Part shown: piece by piece, positions 1 through 4,718 of the stretch
Position numbering within the stretch: position 1 is the first letter of the stretch
Layout: every line of letters starts with the position of its first letter
Position numbers and translations under genes: made by a program
The notes under the pieces: model-generated
The model's database searches: none
What the model was told of the DNA's origin: nothing
The model's input: the letters and a program-made list of their open reading frames with translations, nothing else
Assembly (NCBI GenBank): GCA_934561555.1
Contig: CAKTGQ010000046.1
Coordinates: 1-7,473 of the forward strand
Length of the DNA: 7,473 bases
Direction of reading: 5' to 3'
Source of the DNA: an uncultured Faecalibacterium sp.
GTDB lineage: Bacteria > Bacillota > Clostridia > Oscillospirales > Ruminococcaceae

Positions 1-83
1 CGGCCGTTCTTGGTGCTCATGCGGGTCAGAAAGCCATGAACTTCCTTGCGCTGACGCTTCTTGGGCTGAAAAGTTCTCTTCAT
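1..83 (-). CDS. rpmH: 50S ribosomal protein L34, 5' part (runs off the left edge)
   Basis: Ribosomal protein L34 is a small, very basic protein of the large ribosomal subunit. Read on the minus strand from the ATG at 83-81, the window holds 27 codons plus two bases of a protein usually about 44 residues long. The visible peptide begins [18 protein letters not shown] and continues to MSTKNG, which is the family signature; the missing part would be the Arg/Lys-rich C-terminus. A strong ribosome-binding site GGAGGA (complement of 91-96) lies 7 bases before the start and fixes it. The gene is divergent from dnaA, as in many bacteria, where it is followed by rnpA and yidC; those would lie outside the window. 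Recognition is from the sequence itself and is secure despite truncation. Confidence 0.96.
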   Translation of the reverse strand, partial: MKRTFQPKKRQRKEVHGFLTRMSTKNG

Positions 84-108
84 GGTTGTATCCTCCGTAA
101 AAACTTAT

Positions 109-146
109 CCCCGGTATGGGGTCTTGATCGGTCCCAGATTGGGGAC
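109..146 (-). other. Two short hairpins in the rpmH leader
   Basis: Between the predicted rpmH start site and its ribosome-binding site are two small perfect inverted repeats. GTCCC at 131-135 pairs with GGGAC at 142-146 around a 6-base loop. CCCC at 109-112 pairs with GGGG at 118-121 around a 5-base loop. In the leftward transcript these would form two successive GC-rich hairpins. Some ribosomal protein genes have structured leaders for autogenous control, but I do not recognise a described L34 leader here, so a regulatory role is only a possibility. Confidence 0.35.
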
Positions 147-162
147 AGGCTTGCAATTCAAC

Positions 163-192
163 AGTATATCGCATAGTATGACGTTCTGTCAA
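163..192 (-). promoter_or_regulatory. Promoter of rpmH (sigma-A type)
   Basis: On the minus strand there is a perfect -35 hexamer TTGACA (complement of 187-192) and, after an 18-bp spacer, a -10 hexamer TATACT (complement of 163-168), which differs from the consensus at one base. Transcription would start near position 156 and give a leader of about 73 nucleotides before the rpmH ATG. This is the best-matching promoter in the window, as expected for a ribosomal protein gene. The start site is predicted, not measured. Confidence 0.8.
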
Positions 193-198
193 GCATTT

Positions 199-216
199 TT
201 TGCAGTTTTCTGCAAA
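199..216. repeat. Perfect inverted repeat in the T-rich segment
   Basis: TTTGCAG at 199-205 is exactly complementary to CTGCAAA at 210-216, with a TTTT loop at 206-209. It lies 7 bp beyond the -35 hexamer of the rpmH promoter, on the upstream side. On the plus strand it is followed by C and six T residues, so it superficially resembles a terminator, but no gene is known to be transcribed rightward into it. A protein-binding site or incidental structure are both possible. Confidence 0.45.
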
Positions 217-285
217 CTTTTTTCTGATTTTTCTGTTAAAAGCTTTTCAACTTTTTCACCATTTTGCTGTGGAAAACTTTTTTCT
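214..285 (+). repeat. 12-bp direct repeat, two copies 60 bp apart
   Basis: AAACTTTTTTCT occurs at 214-225 and again at 274-285, exactly 60 bp start to start. The second copy abuts the minus-strand DnaA box at 268-276 (they share the A residues). The copies belong to the T-rich segment upstream of dnaA; a related run, CTTTTTTGCG, follows at 301-310. Low-complexity sequence makes chance matches more likely, so function is uncertain. Confidence 0.4.
268..276 (-). promoter_or_regulatory. DnaA box TTTTCCACA
   Basis: The plus strand reads TGTGGAAAA, giving TTTTCCACA on the minus strand, one base from the classical TTATCCACA box. It faces the plus-strand copy at 312-320. Position between the two divergent promoters suits both origin function and autoregulation of dnaA. 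Confidence 0.7.
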
Positions 286-311
286 ACCAGATATTGTGGT
301 CTTTTTTGCGC

Positions 312-320
312 TTTTCCACA
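312..320 (+). promoter_or_regulatory. DnaA box TTTTCCACA
   Basis: An exact repeat of the 9-mer found on the opposite strand at 268-276, 44 bp away start to start. It lies 52 bp upstream of the -35 element of the dnaA promoter, a usual place for DnaA autoregulatory binding. Confidence 0.72.
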
Positions 321-371
321 AGGCTGCTGTACAGGCTTATCTTATGTATTATAAATTACATTATAGTAATA

Positions 372-400
372 TAGACGCAGGGAGATTTTTGTGGTATACT
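372..400 (+). promoter_or_regulatory. Promoter of dnaA (extended -10)
   Basis: The -10 hexamer TATACT (395-400) is preceded by TGG (392-394), which gives an extended -10 motif. Exactly 17 bp upstream is TAGACG (372-377), matching four of six bases of TTGACA. Transcription would begin near 407, leaving a leader of about 52 nucleotides that contains a DnaA-like box at 420-428. Confidence 0.7.
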
Positions 401-419
401 AACGTGGTATCAGCAGCAT

Positions 420-428
420 TGTTGAAAA
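420..428 (-). promoter_or_regulatory. DnaA-like box TTTTCAACA in the dnaA leader
   Basis: TGTTGAAAA on the plus strand is TTTTCAACA on the minus strand. The same 9-mer occurs exactly at 1918-1926 and 2055-2063 in the origin region, and as CTTTCAACA at 1977-1985. Recurrence of this variant only in gene-free origin DNA supports a binding role. Here it falls just downstream of the predicted dnaA start site, where bound DnaA could limit its own transcription. Confidence 0.5.
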
Positions 429-458
429 CTTCGACCGATTCAATGGAGTGGATGTTTT

Positions 459-1781
459 ATGGATTCTTTCAAGGACGTTTTAGAAGCGGCCCAGATGTAC
501 TGCAAGGCGCAGATGGCCGAGCCAACGTACAATCTCTATATCGACGGGTTGGAGCCCATCAGCTTTGAGGACTCCAGCCATATCACCCTGTCGGTGCGCA
601 ACGATTTTATCTGCAAGATCGTCACCGACCGGTACCTCGGCCTGCTCAAGGAGGCCTTCAAGTCCGTGCTGGGCTTTGATGTGGACATCACCCTTGTGGT
701 GCCCAGCACCCCGCCCCATGAGGTAGTGCTGGCCCAGCAGTACGAGGCAAACCCCGCCTCCCCGCAGGGCAACTACGAGTTCACTTTTGAAAACTTCATC
801 AAGGGACCGTCCAACCAGTTTGCGTTTGCTGCTGCGCAGGCTGTGGCGGCAAACCCCTCCGGGGCCTATAACCCCCTGTTCATCTACGGCGGCTCCGGCC
901 TGGGCAAGACCCATCTGCTGACCGCCATTCAGACCGAGATCAAGCGCACCCACCCCGATTTCGTCATCATGTATGTCACCTGCGAGCAGTTCACCAACGA
1001 GCTGATCGCCGCCATCCGCGCCGGCAGCACCGAGGACTTCCGCATGAAGTACCGTGTGGCAGACCTGCTGCTGGTGGACGATATCCAGTTCATCGCGGGC
1101 AAGGAGTCCACGCAGGAGGAGTTTTTCCACACCTTCAACTCCCTGCATGATGCCCACAAGCAGATCGTCATCGCCTCCGACCGCCCCGCCAAGGAGATCA
1201 AGAGCCTGGAAGAGCGTCTGCGCACCCGCTTTGAGTGGGGTCTGACCGCCGATGTGCAGCCGCCGGATTTTGAGACCCGCGTTGCCATCGTGAAGCGCAA
1301 GGCAGAGCTGCTGCATCTGGACCTGCCCGAGGACGTGGCAGAGTTCATTGCCAACCACCTGAAAAACAACATCCGCCAGCTGGAAGGCGCGGTGAAAAAG
1401 CTGAACGCCTATTATATGCTGGAGGGCATCCAGCCGGTGATCAGCGTGGCGCAGAACGCCATCAAGGATATCCTCAACGAGACCCAGCCGGTGCCGGTGA
1501 CCATCGAAAAGATCATCGGCGAGGTGTCCCGCACCTTCAACGTGTCCCCTGCCGACATCCGGGGCACCAAGCGCAACGCCAATGTGGCCTCTGCCCGGCG
1601 CGTGGCCATCTATATCCTGCGGGAGGTCACCGGCATGAGCATGGAGGAGATCGGGCGGGAATTCTCCGGCCGCGACCACTCCACCATCGTCTACTCCCTC
1701 AAGACCATGGAGCGGGACATGAAGAACGACCAGCACCTGCGGGAGACCGTGAGCGATATCATCAAGAACGTGAAGGCCTAA
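459..1781 (+). CDS. dnaA: Chromosomal replication initiator protein DnaA
   Basis: DnaA is the AAA+ ATPase that binds DnaA boxes, forms an ATP-dependent filament and melts the origin. The 440-residue protein is of normal length. Domain I is about residues 1-85 and the domain II linker is short (about 86-105). Domain III begins with YEFTFENFIKGPSN and has Walker A GGSGLGKT (144-151), Walker B LLLVDDIQF (203-211), sensor I around IVIASDRP (236-243), an arginine finger expected at R257 in RTRFEWGL, and sensor II at R306 in RQLEG. Domain IV carries the DNA-binding signature SGRDHSTI (403-410), where many family members have GGRDHTTV. The ATG is preceded by GGAGTGG at 445-451. It stands first in a rightward cluster and is flanked on both sides by DnaA boxes, so autoregulation is likely. 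Confidence 0.98.
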   Translation: MDSFKDVLEAAQMYCKAQMAEPTYNLYIDGLEPISFEDSSHITLSVRNDFICKIVTDRYLGLLKEAFKSVLGFDVDITLVVPSTPPHEVVLAQQYEANPASPQGNYEFTFENFIKGPSNQFAFAAAQAVAANPSGAYNPLFIYGGSGLGKTHLLTAIQTEIKRTHPDFVIMYVTCEQFTNELIAAIRAGSTEDFRMKYRVADLLLVDDIQFIAGKESTQEEFFHTFNSLHDAHKQIVIASDRPAKEIKSLEERLRTRFEWGLTADVQPPDFETRVAIVKRKAELLHLDLPEDVAEFIANHLKNNIRQLEGAVKKLNAYYMLEGIQPVISVAQNAIKDILNETQPVPVTIEKIIGEVSRTFNVSPADIRGTKRNANVASARRVAIYILREVTGMSMEEIGREFSGRDHSTIVYSLKTMERDMKNDQHLRETVSDIIKNVKA

Positions 1782-1800
1782 ACCGGGGAAAACCGGGCAA
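1781..1800 (+). repeat. Tandem 10-bp repeat just after dnaA
   Basis: AACCGGGGAA (1781-1790) is followed directly by AACCGGGCAA (1791-1800), identical at nine of ten positions and starting on the last base of the dnaA stop codon. Shortly after are small competing hairpins, GGGT/ACCC (1818-1828) and CCCC/GGGG (1826-1840). No T-run follows, so this is not a convincing intrinsic terminator. Confidence 0.4.
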
Positions 1801-1878
1801 AAGTCATACTCATTTCAGGGTGTAACCCCAAAATATGGGGAGAAAACGGAACAAAAGGGGGAAAATACGCCTATATCT

Positions 1879-2020
1879 TGTGGCAAAAAGGCGAAGCTTT
1901 CCACACTTTCCACTTAGTTTTCAACATTTAACATCAGTTCTTCACATCGGCTGTGGAAAGAAACACCGTTCCCCACCTTTCAACATTTCCTTCACGAGCC
2001 TTCCACAACCCGGTGGAAAG
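1879..2020. promoter_or_regulatory. DnaA box cluster
   Basis: Candidate boxes are TTTGCCACA (minus, 1879-1887), CTTTCCACA (plus, 1897-1905), CTTTCCACT (plus, 1906-1914, directly abutting), TTTTCAACA (plus, 1918-1926), TTCTTCACA (plus, 1938-1946), CTTTCCACA (minus, 1952-1960), TTCCCCACC (plus, 1969-1977), CTTTCAACA (plus, 1977-1985), CCTTCCACA (plus, 1999-2007) and CTTTCCACC (minus, 2012-2020), with a weak TCCTTCACG at 1988-1996. None is the textbook TTATCCACA; nearly all have T or C at the third position. The last two strong ones form an inverted pair around a 4-base gap. Individual weak boxes are uncertain, but the density is far above what the coding parts show. Confidence 0.75.
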
Positions 2021-2054
2021 CCAAAGCCCCGCATCCCGGCAAGACATTTCCGGG

Positions 2055-2074
2055 TTTTCAACATCTTCCCCACC
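2055..2074 (+). promoter_or_regulatory. Two DnaA-like boxes next to the unwinding site
   Basis: TTTTCAACA (2055-2063) and TTCCCCACC (2066-2074) lie 11 bp apart start to start and in the same orientation, immediately before the C-rich spacer and the CTA tract. This is where the basal unwinding model places the boxes that load DnaA onto the trio elements. Both differ from TTATCCACA at two or more positions, so affinity might be low or species-specific. Confidence 0.55.
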
Positions 2075-2076
2075 CC

Positions 2077-2110
2077 CTACTACGGTTACTACAACAAGTT
2101 CAATATATTA
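2077..2110 (+). other. DnaA-trio-like tract and AT-rich unwinding element
   Basis: Read in threes from 2077 the plus strand is CTA CTA CGG TTA CTA CAA CAA. CTA is the complement-strand reading of the 3'-GAT-5' DnaA-trio, and TTA and CAA are degenerate versions. The tract starts 3 bases after the box at 2066-2074, behind a run of C residues, and is followed by CAATATATTA (2101-2110), a short AT-only stretch apart from its first base. The arrangement matches the basal unwinding system of B. subtilis. One trio (CGG) breaks the pattern. Confidence 0.65.
2104..2109 (+). promoter_or_regulatory. Possible -10 element for dnaN
   Basis: TATATT matches TATAAT at five of six positions and is well placed for a dnaN transcript starting near 2116. 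The DNA 17 bp upstream (TACGGT, 2081-2086) is a poor -35 and there is no extended -10. It also overlaps the proposed unwinding element, so the match may reflect AT-richness. dnaN may instead be read through from dnaA. Confidence 0.25.
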
Positions 2111-2154
2111 CTGCCTTCCGGCAGCAGCCCAAAGGGCAGGGATCAAGCCGGAAG
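2111..2154 (+). other. Nested and alternative hairpins in the dnaN leader
   Basis: CTTCCGGC (2115-2122) is a perfect complement of GCCGGAAG (2147-2154), and between them GCCC (2127-2130) pairs with GGGC (2134-2137) around AAA. A competing hairpin is CTGCC (2111-2115) with GGCAG (2120-2124) around TTCC; it uses the same bases as the left arm of the long pairing, so the two structures exclude each other. The structure ends 9 bases before the dnaN Shine-Dalgarno sequence. No T-run follows, so it is not an ordinary terminator; a role in dnaN translation or origin structure is open. Confidence 0.5.
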
Positions 2155-2178
2155 TGTGAAAAAAGGAGAGATACTGTT

Positions 2179-3285
2179 TTGAACATCGTCTGCGATAAAA
2201 CGCTGCTCAGTGCAGCCATCGACGGCGTTTCCAAAGCTGTCACCATGCGCTCGTCCATCCCGGTGCTGGAGGGCATTCTGCTGAAGGCCGAGGGTTTTCA
2301 GCTCACCCTGACCGGCTACGATCTGGAAATGGGCATCGTGACCACCATCGAAGCCAACATCAAGGAGCCGGGTGAGATCGTACTGAATGCAAAACTGCTC
2401 AGCAGCATGATCAGCCGGATGCCGGCAGGTCAGATCAGCATCGTGGCGGCGGATAACGGCAAAACCACCATCCAGAGCGGCGTGGCACAGTTCGAGATCC
2501 AGTCCATGCCGGCGACGGATTTCCCGGATCTGCCCAACACCGGCGCGGAGCAGACCCTGACCATCAAGACCGGCGTACTGCGGGACATGATCGACCGCAC
2601 CCTGTACGCCGTCAGTCAGGACGAGAAAAAACCCGCCCACACCGGCGAGCTGTTCGAGATCGAGCTGGACAAGCTGACCATGGTGGCGCTGGACGGCTAC
2701 CGCCTTGCCATCGTGGAGCGGCCCATCACCGCCGTGAAGGATATCCGCATCATCGTGCCCAGCAAGACTATGACCGAGGTGTCCCACCTGCTGGCCAATG
2801 ATGACGAAGAGGACGTGCACATCAGCGCCAACCGCCGCTATGTAGTGTTCACCACCGCCGGTTACACCATCATGAGCCGCCTGATCGAGGGCGAGTTTTT
2901 GAATTACCGCAATGTCATCCCTGCCGGAAACCGCACCCGGGTGACCATCGACACCAAGGACTTCATCTCCACCATCGAGCGCGCCTCCCTGATTATTACA
3001 GAGCGTTTAAAAAATCCCCTCCGCATTTCCTTTACAGAGGGTAAAGTCGTGGTGCGCTGCCAGACCAACCTCGGCCGCGTGGTGGACGAGTTCAGCGCTG
3101 CCTGCGAGGGCGACGAGGTGGAGATCGGTTTCAACAACCGCTATCTGCTGGATGCTTTGCGCAACGCCCGCACCGAGCAGGTGCGCATGGAGATCAGCGG
3201 CCCCTTGAGTCCGGTCAAGGTGCTGCCGGTGGATGGCAACGACTTTTTGTATCTGGTATTGCCGGTACGGTTTAAAAACGACTAA
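2179..3285 (+). CDS. dnaN: DNA polymerase III sliding clamp (beta subunit), TTG start
   Basis: DnaN forms the ring-shaped dimer that tethers DNA polymerase III to DNA and binds many repair and replication factors. The 368-residue protein has the usual length for three clamp domains (about 1-122, 123-248 and 249-368). Recognisable parts are LDGYRLAIVE (171-180), LIEGEFLNYRNVIP (235-248), FNNRYLLDAL (318-327) and the C-terminal LPVR (361-364) near the partner-binding cleft. The start is TTG: a ribosome-binding site AGGAG (2164-2168) stands 10 bases before it, the next residues NIVCDKTLL align with family N-termini, and no ATG or GTG fits in frame nearby. The stop codon overlaps the Shine-Dalgarno of the next gene, so dnaN and the S4 gene are probably co-transcribed and translationally linked. 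Confidence 0.97.
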   Translation: MNIVCDKTLLSAAIDGVSKAVTMRSSIPVLEGILLKAEGFQLTLTGYDLEMGIVTTIEANIKEPGEIVLNAKLLSSMISRMPAGQISIVAADNGKTTIQSGVAQFEIQSMPATDFPDLPNTGAEQTLTIKTGVLRDMIDRTLYAVSQDEKKPAHTGELFEIELDKLTMVALDGYRLAIVERPITAVKDIRIIVPSKTMTEVSHLLANDDEEDVHISANRRYVVFTTAGYTIMSRLIEGEFLNYRNVIPAGNRTRVTIDTKDFISTIERASLIITERLKNPLRISFTEGKVVVRCQTNLGRVVDEFSAACEGDEVEIGFNNRYLLDALRNARTEQVRMEISGPLSPVKVLPVDGNDFLYLVLPVRFKND

Positions 3286-3297
3286 GGAGCGCGTTTT

Positions 3298-3513
3298 ATG
3301 CAGAAGATTCTCATTCATACCGAGTTTATCAAGCTGGATGCCCTGCTCAAATTTGCCGGTCTGTGCGAGACCGGCGGCGAAGCCAAGGAACTGGTGCAGG
3401 GCGGTGCTGTGAAGGTGAACGGCGAGGTGTGCACCATGCGGGGCAAAAAGTGCCGCGCCGGGGACGTCATCGAGCTGGACGGGCAGAGCGTAGAGATCGG
3501 GCAGGGTCAGTAA
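3298..3513 (+). CDS. yaaA: S4-domain RNA-binding protein, YaaA/RlbA type
   Basis: A 71-residue protein made almost entirely of one S4 domain, the alpha-L RNA-binding fold. The core reads [24 protein letters not shown] (about residues 11-34) followed by [17 protein letters not shown] (35-51) and GDVIELDG (55-62), the pattern of the small YaaA family found between dnaN and recF in many Firmicutes. By homology it probably binds ribosomal or other structured RNA in the cytoplasm; its precise role is not settled and nothing here adds to it. AAGGAG (3284-3289) overlaps the dnaN stop and lies 8 bases before the ATG. The stop codon abuts the recF start. Not to be confused with the unrelated E. coli peroxide-stress protein also named YaaA. 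Confidence 0.93.
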   Translation: MQKILIHTEFIKLDALLKFAGLCETGGEAKELVQGGAVKVNGEVCTMRGKKCRAGDVIELDGQSVEIGQGQ

Positions 3514-4635
3514 ATGCGTCTGCTTTCGCTGGAAGTACAGAACTATCGCAATATCCGCGCCGCGCGGCTGGAACCCGGGCGGGAGCTTACTGTCATCTGC
3601 GGCAACAACGGCCAAGGCAAGACCAATCTTTTGGAGGCCATCTGGCTGCTGACCGGCGGCAAAAGCTTCCGGGGCGGCAAGGATGCCGAACTTGTGCGCC
3701 GGGGAGAAGCATTCGCGGTACTGGAAGCCGACACCCAGCGGGACCGGCCGGAAGGCTGTGAGCCCGCCGAGCCTGCCCATATCCGCATGACCGTGGGCAC
3801 CCCGGAAGCCGCAAAGCCCGGCCGCTATGCGGCGGTAAACGGCGCAGCGCCCAAGCGGGCGGCGGCGCTGGCGGGCAGCTTTCCGGCGGTGGTGTTCGAC
3901 CCCGGGCACCTGAGCCTTGTCAAGGGCGCACCGGAAGGGCGGCGCAAGTTTCTGGATGCTGCACTGTGCCAGCTGTACCCCGGGTATCTGGCCAGCTACC
4001 GCCGCTATGTGCGGGTGTTGCAGCAAAAAAATGCGCTGCTGCGCCACTCCGCAAACGGGCAGGAGCGCCCCTATGCGGAAAAGCGCACCCTGCTGGAGGT
4101 GCTCAACACCGAGCTTGCCGCGCAGGGCGAGGCTTTGCAGCAGCGGCGGCGGGAGTATCTGGAGCTGCTTGCTCCCCGCGCCTGTGCCAACTATGCAGAG
4201 CTTTCCCACGGGGCGGAGCGGATGAGCATCCGCTATGCCGCCCAATTTGCGCCGGGCGGGCTTGCCGCACTGCTGCGCCAGCGGCAGGAGGAGGAACTGC
4301 GCGCCGGGCAGAGCCTGTGCGGCATCCACCGCGAGGACTTGGAGCTTTTACTGGACGACCAGCCTGCCCGAGTGTATGCCAGTCAGGGACAGCAGCGCAG
4401 CGTGGTGCTGAGCCTGAAAATGGCGGAAGCCGCGGCGGCGGCGCAGATCACCGGAGAGCACCCGGTACTGCTGCTGGATGATGTGCTGAGCGAGCTGGAC
4501 GAGGGGCGCAAGCAGTATCTGCTCACCTGCATGAAGGAAAAGCAGACCTTTGTGACCAGCTGCGATGACACGGACTTTTTAAAGACCGACGGCGAGGTGT
4601 ACCGCATGGACGGCGGGGTGCTGCGCAGGGTATAA
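3514..4635 (+). CDS. recF: DNA replication and repair protein RecF
   Basis: RecF is an SMC/ABC-type ATPase that, with RecO and RecR, helps load RecA on gapped DNA and supports stalled forks. The 373-residue protein is full length. Walker A is GNNGQGKT (30-37), a conserved region reads LVKGAPEGRRKFLD (135-148), the ABC signature is SQGQQR (290-295), Walker B is VLLLDD (318-323), and the D-loop follows as SELD (326-329). The usual GPHRDD motif appears here as GIHRED (270-275), a mild substitution. The ATG follows the stop of the S4 gene with no spacer (TAAATG); only a weak AGGG (3503-3506) precedes it, so translation is probably coupled. Codon use is strongly G/C at third positions, in contrast to the next gene. 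Confidence 0.97.
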   Translation: MRLLSLEVQNYRNIRAARLEPGRELTVICGNNGQGKTNLLEAIWLLTGGKSFRGGKDAELVRRGEAFAVLEADTQRDRPEGCEPAEPAHIRMTVGTPEAAKPGRYAAVNGAAPKRAAALAGSFPAVVFDPGHLSLVKGAPEGRRKFLDAALCQLYPGYLASYRRYVRVLQQKNALLRHSANGQERPYAEKRTLLEVLNTELAAQGEALQQRRREYLELLAPRACANYAELSHGAERMSIRYAAQFAPGGLAALLRQRQEEELRAGQSLCGIHREDLELLLDDQPARVYASQGQQRSVVLSLKMAEAAAAAQITGEHPVLLLDDVLSELDEGRKQYLLTCMKEKQTFVTSCDDTDFLKTDGEVYRMDGGVLRRV

Positions 4636-4718
4636 GCTTTTGACTGCACCGGAAGGATGTGTCTTTTGCGGGATGCGTACAATGTCCGGGCAGAATAATA
4701 AAAATGAGGTGTTGAACA

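Larger units (their letters stand above)
84..458. other. rpmH-dnaA intergenic region, upstream DnaA-box segment of the origin
   Basis: This 375-base gene-free stretch separates divergent rpmH and dnaA. Besides the two promoters and the rpmH leader it holds a strongly T-rich segment on the plus strand (about 196-310), two full DnaA boxes of the form TTTTCCACA in opposite orientation, and a TTTTCAACA box in the dnaA leader. Weaker candidates are TTATCCCCG at 105-113 and TTTTCAACT at 244-252. In B. subtilis the same interval carries DnaA-box clusters and forms one half of a bipartite origin with the dnaA-dnaN interval, so the same arrangement is inferred here. The phenylalanine-rich reading frames across this stretch come from T-runs and have no start-site support. 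Confidence 0.7.
1782..2178. other. oriC: Replication origin (oriC), dnaA-dnaN intergenic region
   Basis: This 397-base interval has no credible gene. It starts with purine-rich sequence (1782-1890) and then holds about a dozen DnaA-box-like 9-mers between 1879 and 2074. These are followed by a C-rich spacer, a CTA-type trinucleotide tract (2077-2097), an AT-rich patch (2101-2110) and a structured dnaN leader (2111-2178). The order box, GC-rich spacer, DnaA-trio, AT-rich DNA is the basal unwinding module described for B. subtilis and widespread in bacteria. The location between dnaA and dnaN and the divergence of rpmH and dnaA around it support oriC. Where forks actually start was not measured. 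Confidence 0.85.

Noticed and set aside
82..568. Overlapping plus-strand reading frames before and into dnaA, rich in Phe/Leu/Ser
   Set aside because: They arise from T-runs in the intergenic DNA, lack ribosome-binding sites and cover promoters, DnaA boxes and the start of dnaA.
480..1736. A 418-codon open frame antisense to dnaA
   Set aside because: It lies entirely opposite a certain gene, is rich in His/Gly/Val/Leu as expected from the complement of GC-biased codons, and shows no domain or start signal.
1818..1840. Terminator after dnaA
   Set aside because: The hairpins are only four base pairs, compete with each other and are not followed by a T-run.
1835..2182. A 115-codon plus-strand frame across oriC
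   Set aside because: It crosses the DnaA box cluster and trio tract and overlaps the dnaN start; the peptide is basic and Pro/Ser rich with no ribosome-binding site.
3007..4329. A 440-codon open frame antisense to dnaN, yaaA and recF
   Set aside because: It spans three well-supported genes on the other strand; long antisense frames are a by-product of G/C third positions.
4678..4683. TACAAT as a -10 for the secreted-protein gene
   Set aside because: The hexamer is good, but the DNA 16-18 bp upstream has no -35 likeness and there is no TG extension; TTGACT at 4640-4645 is 32 bp away, too far.
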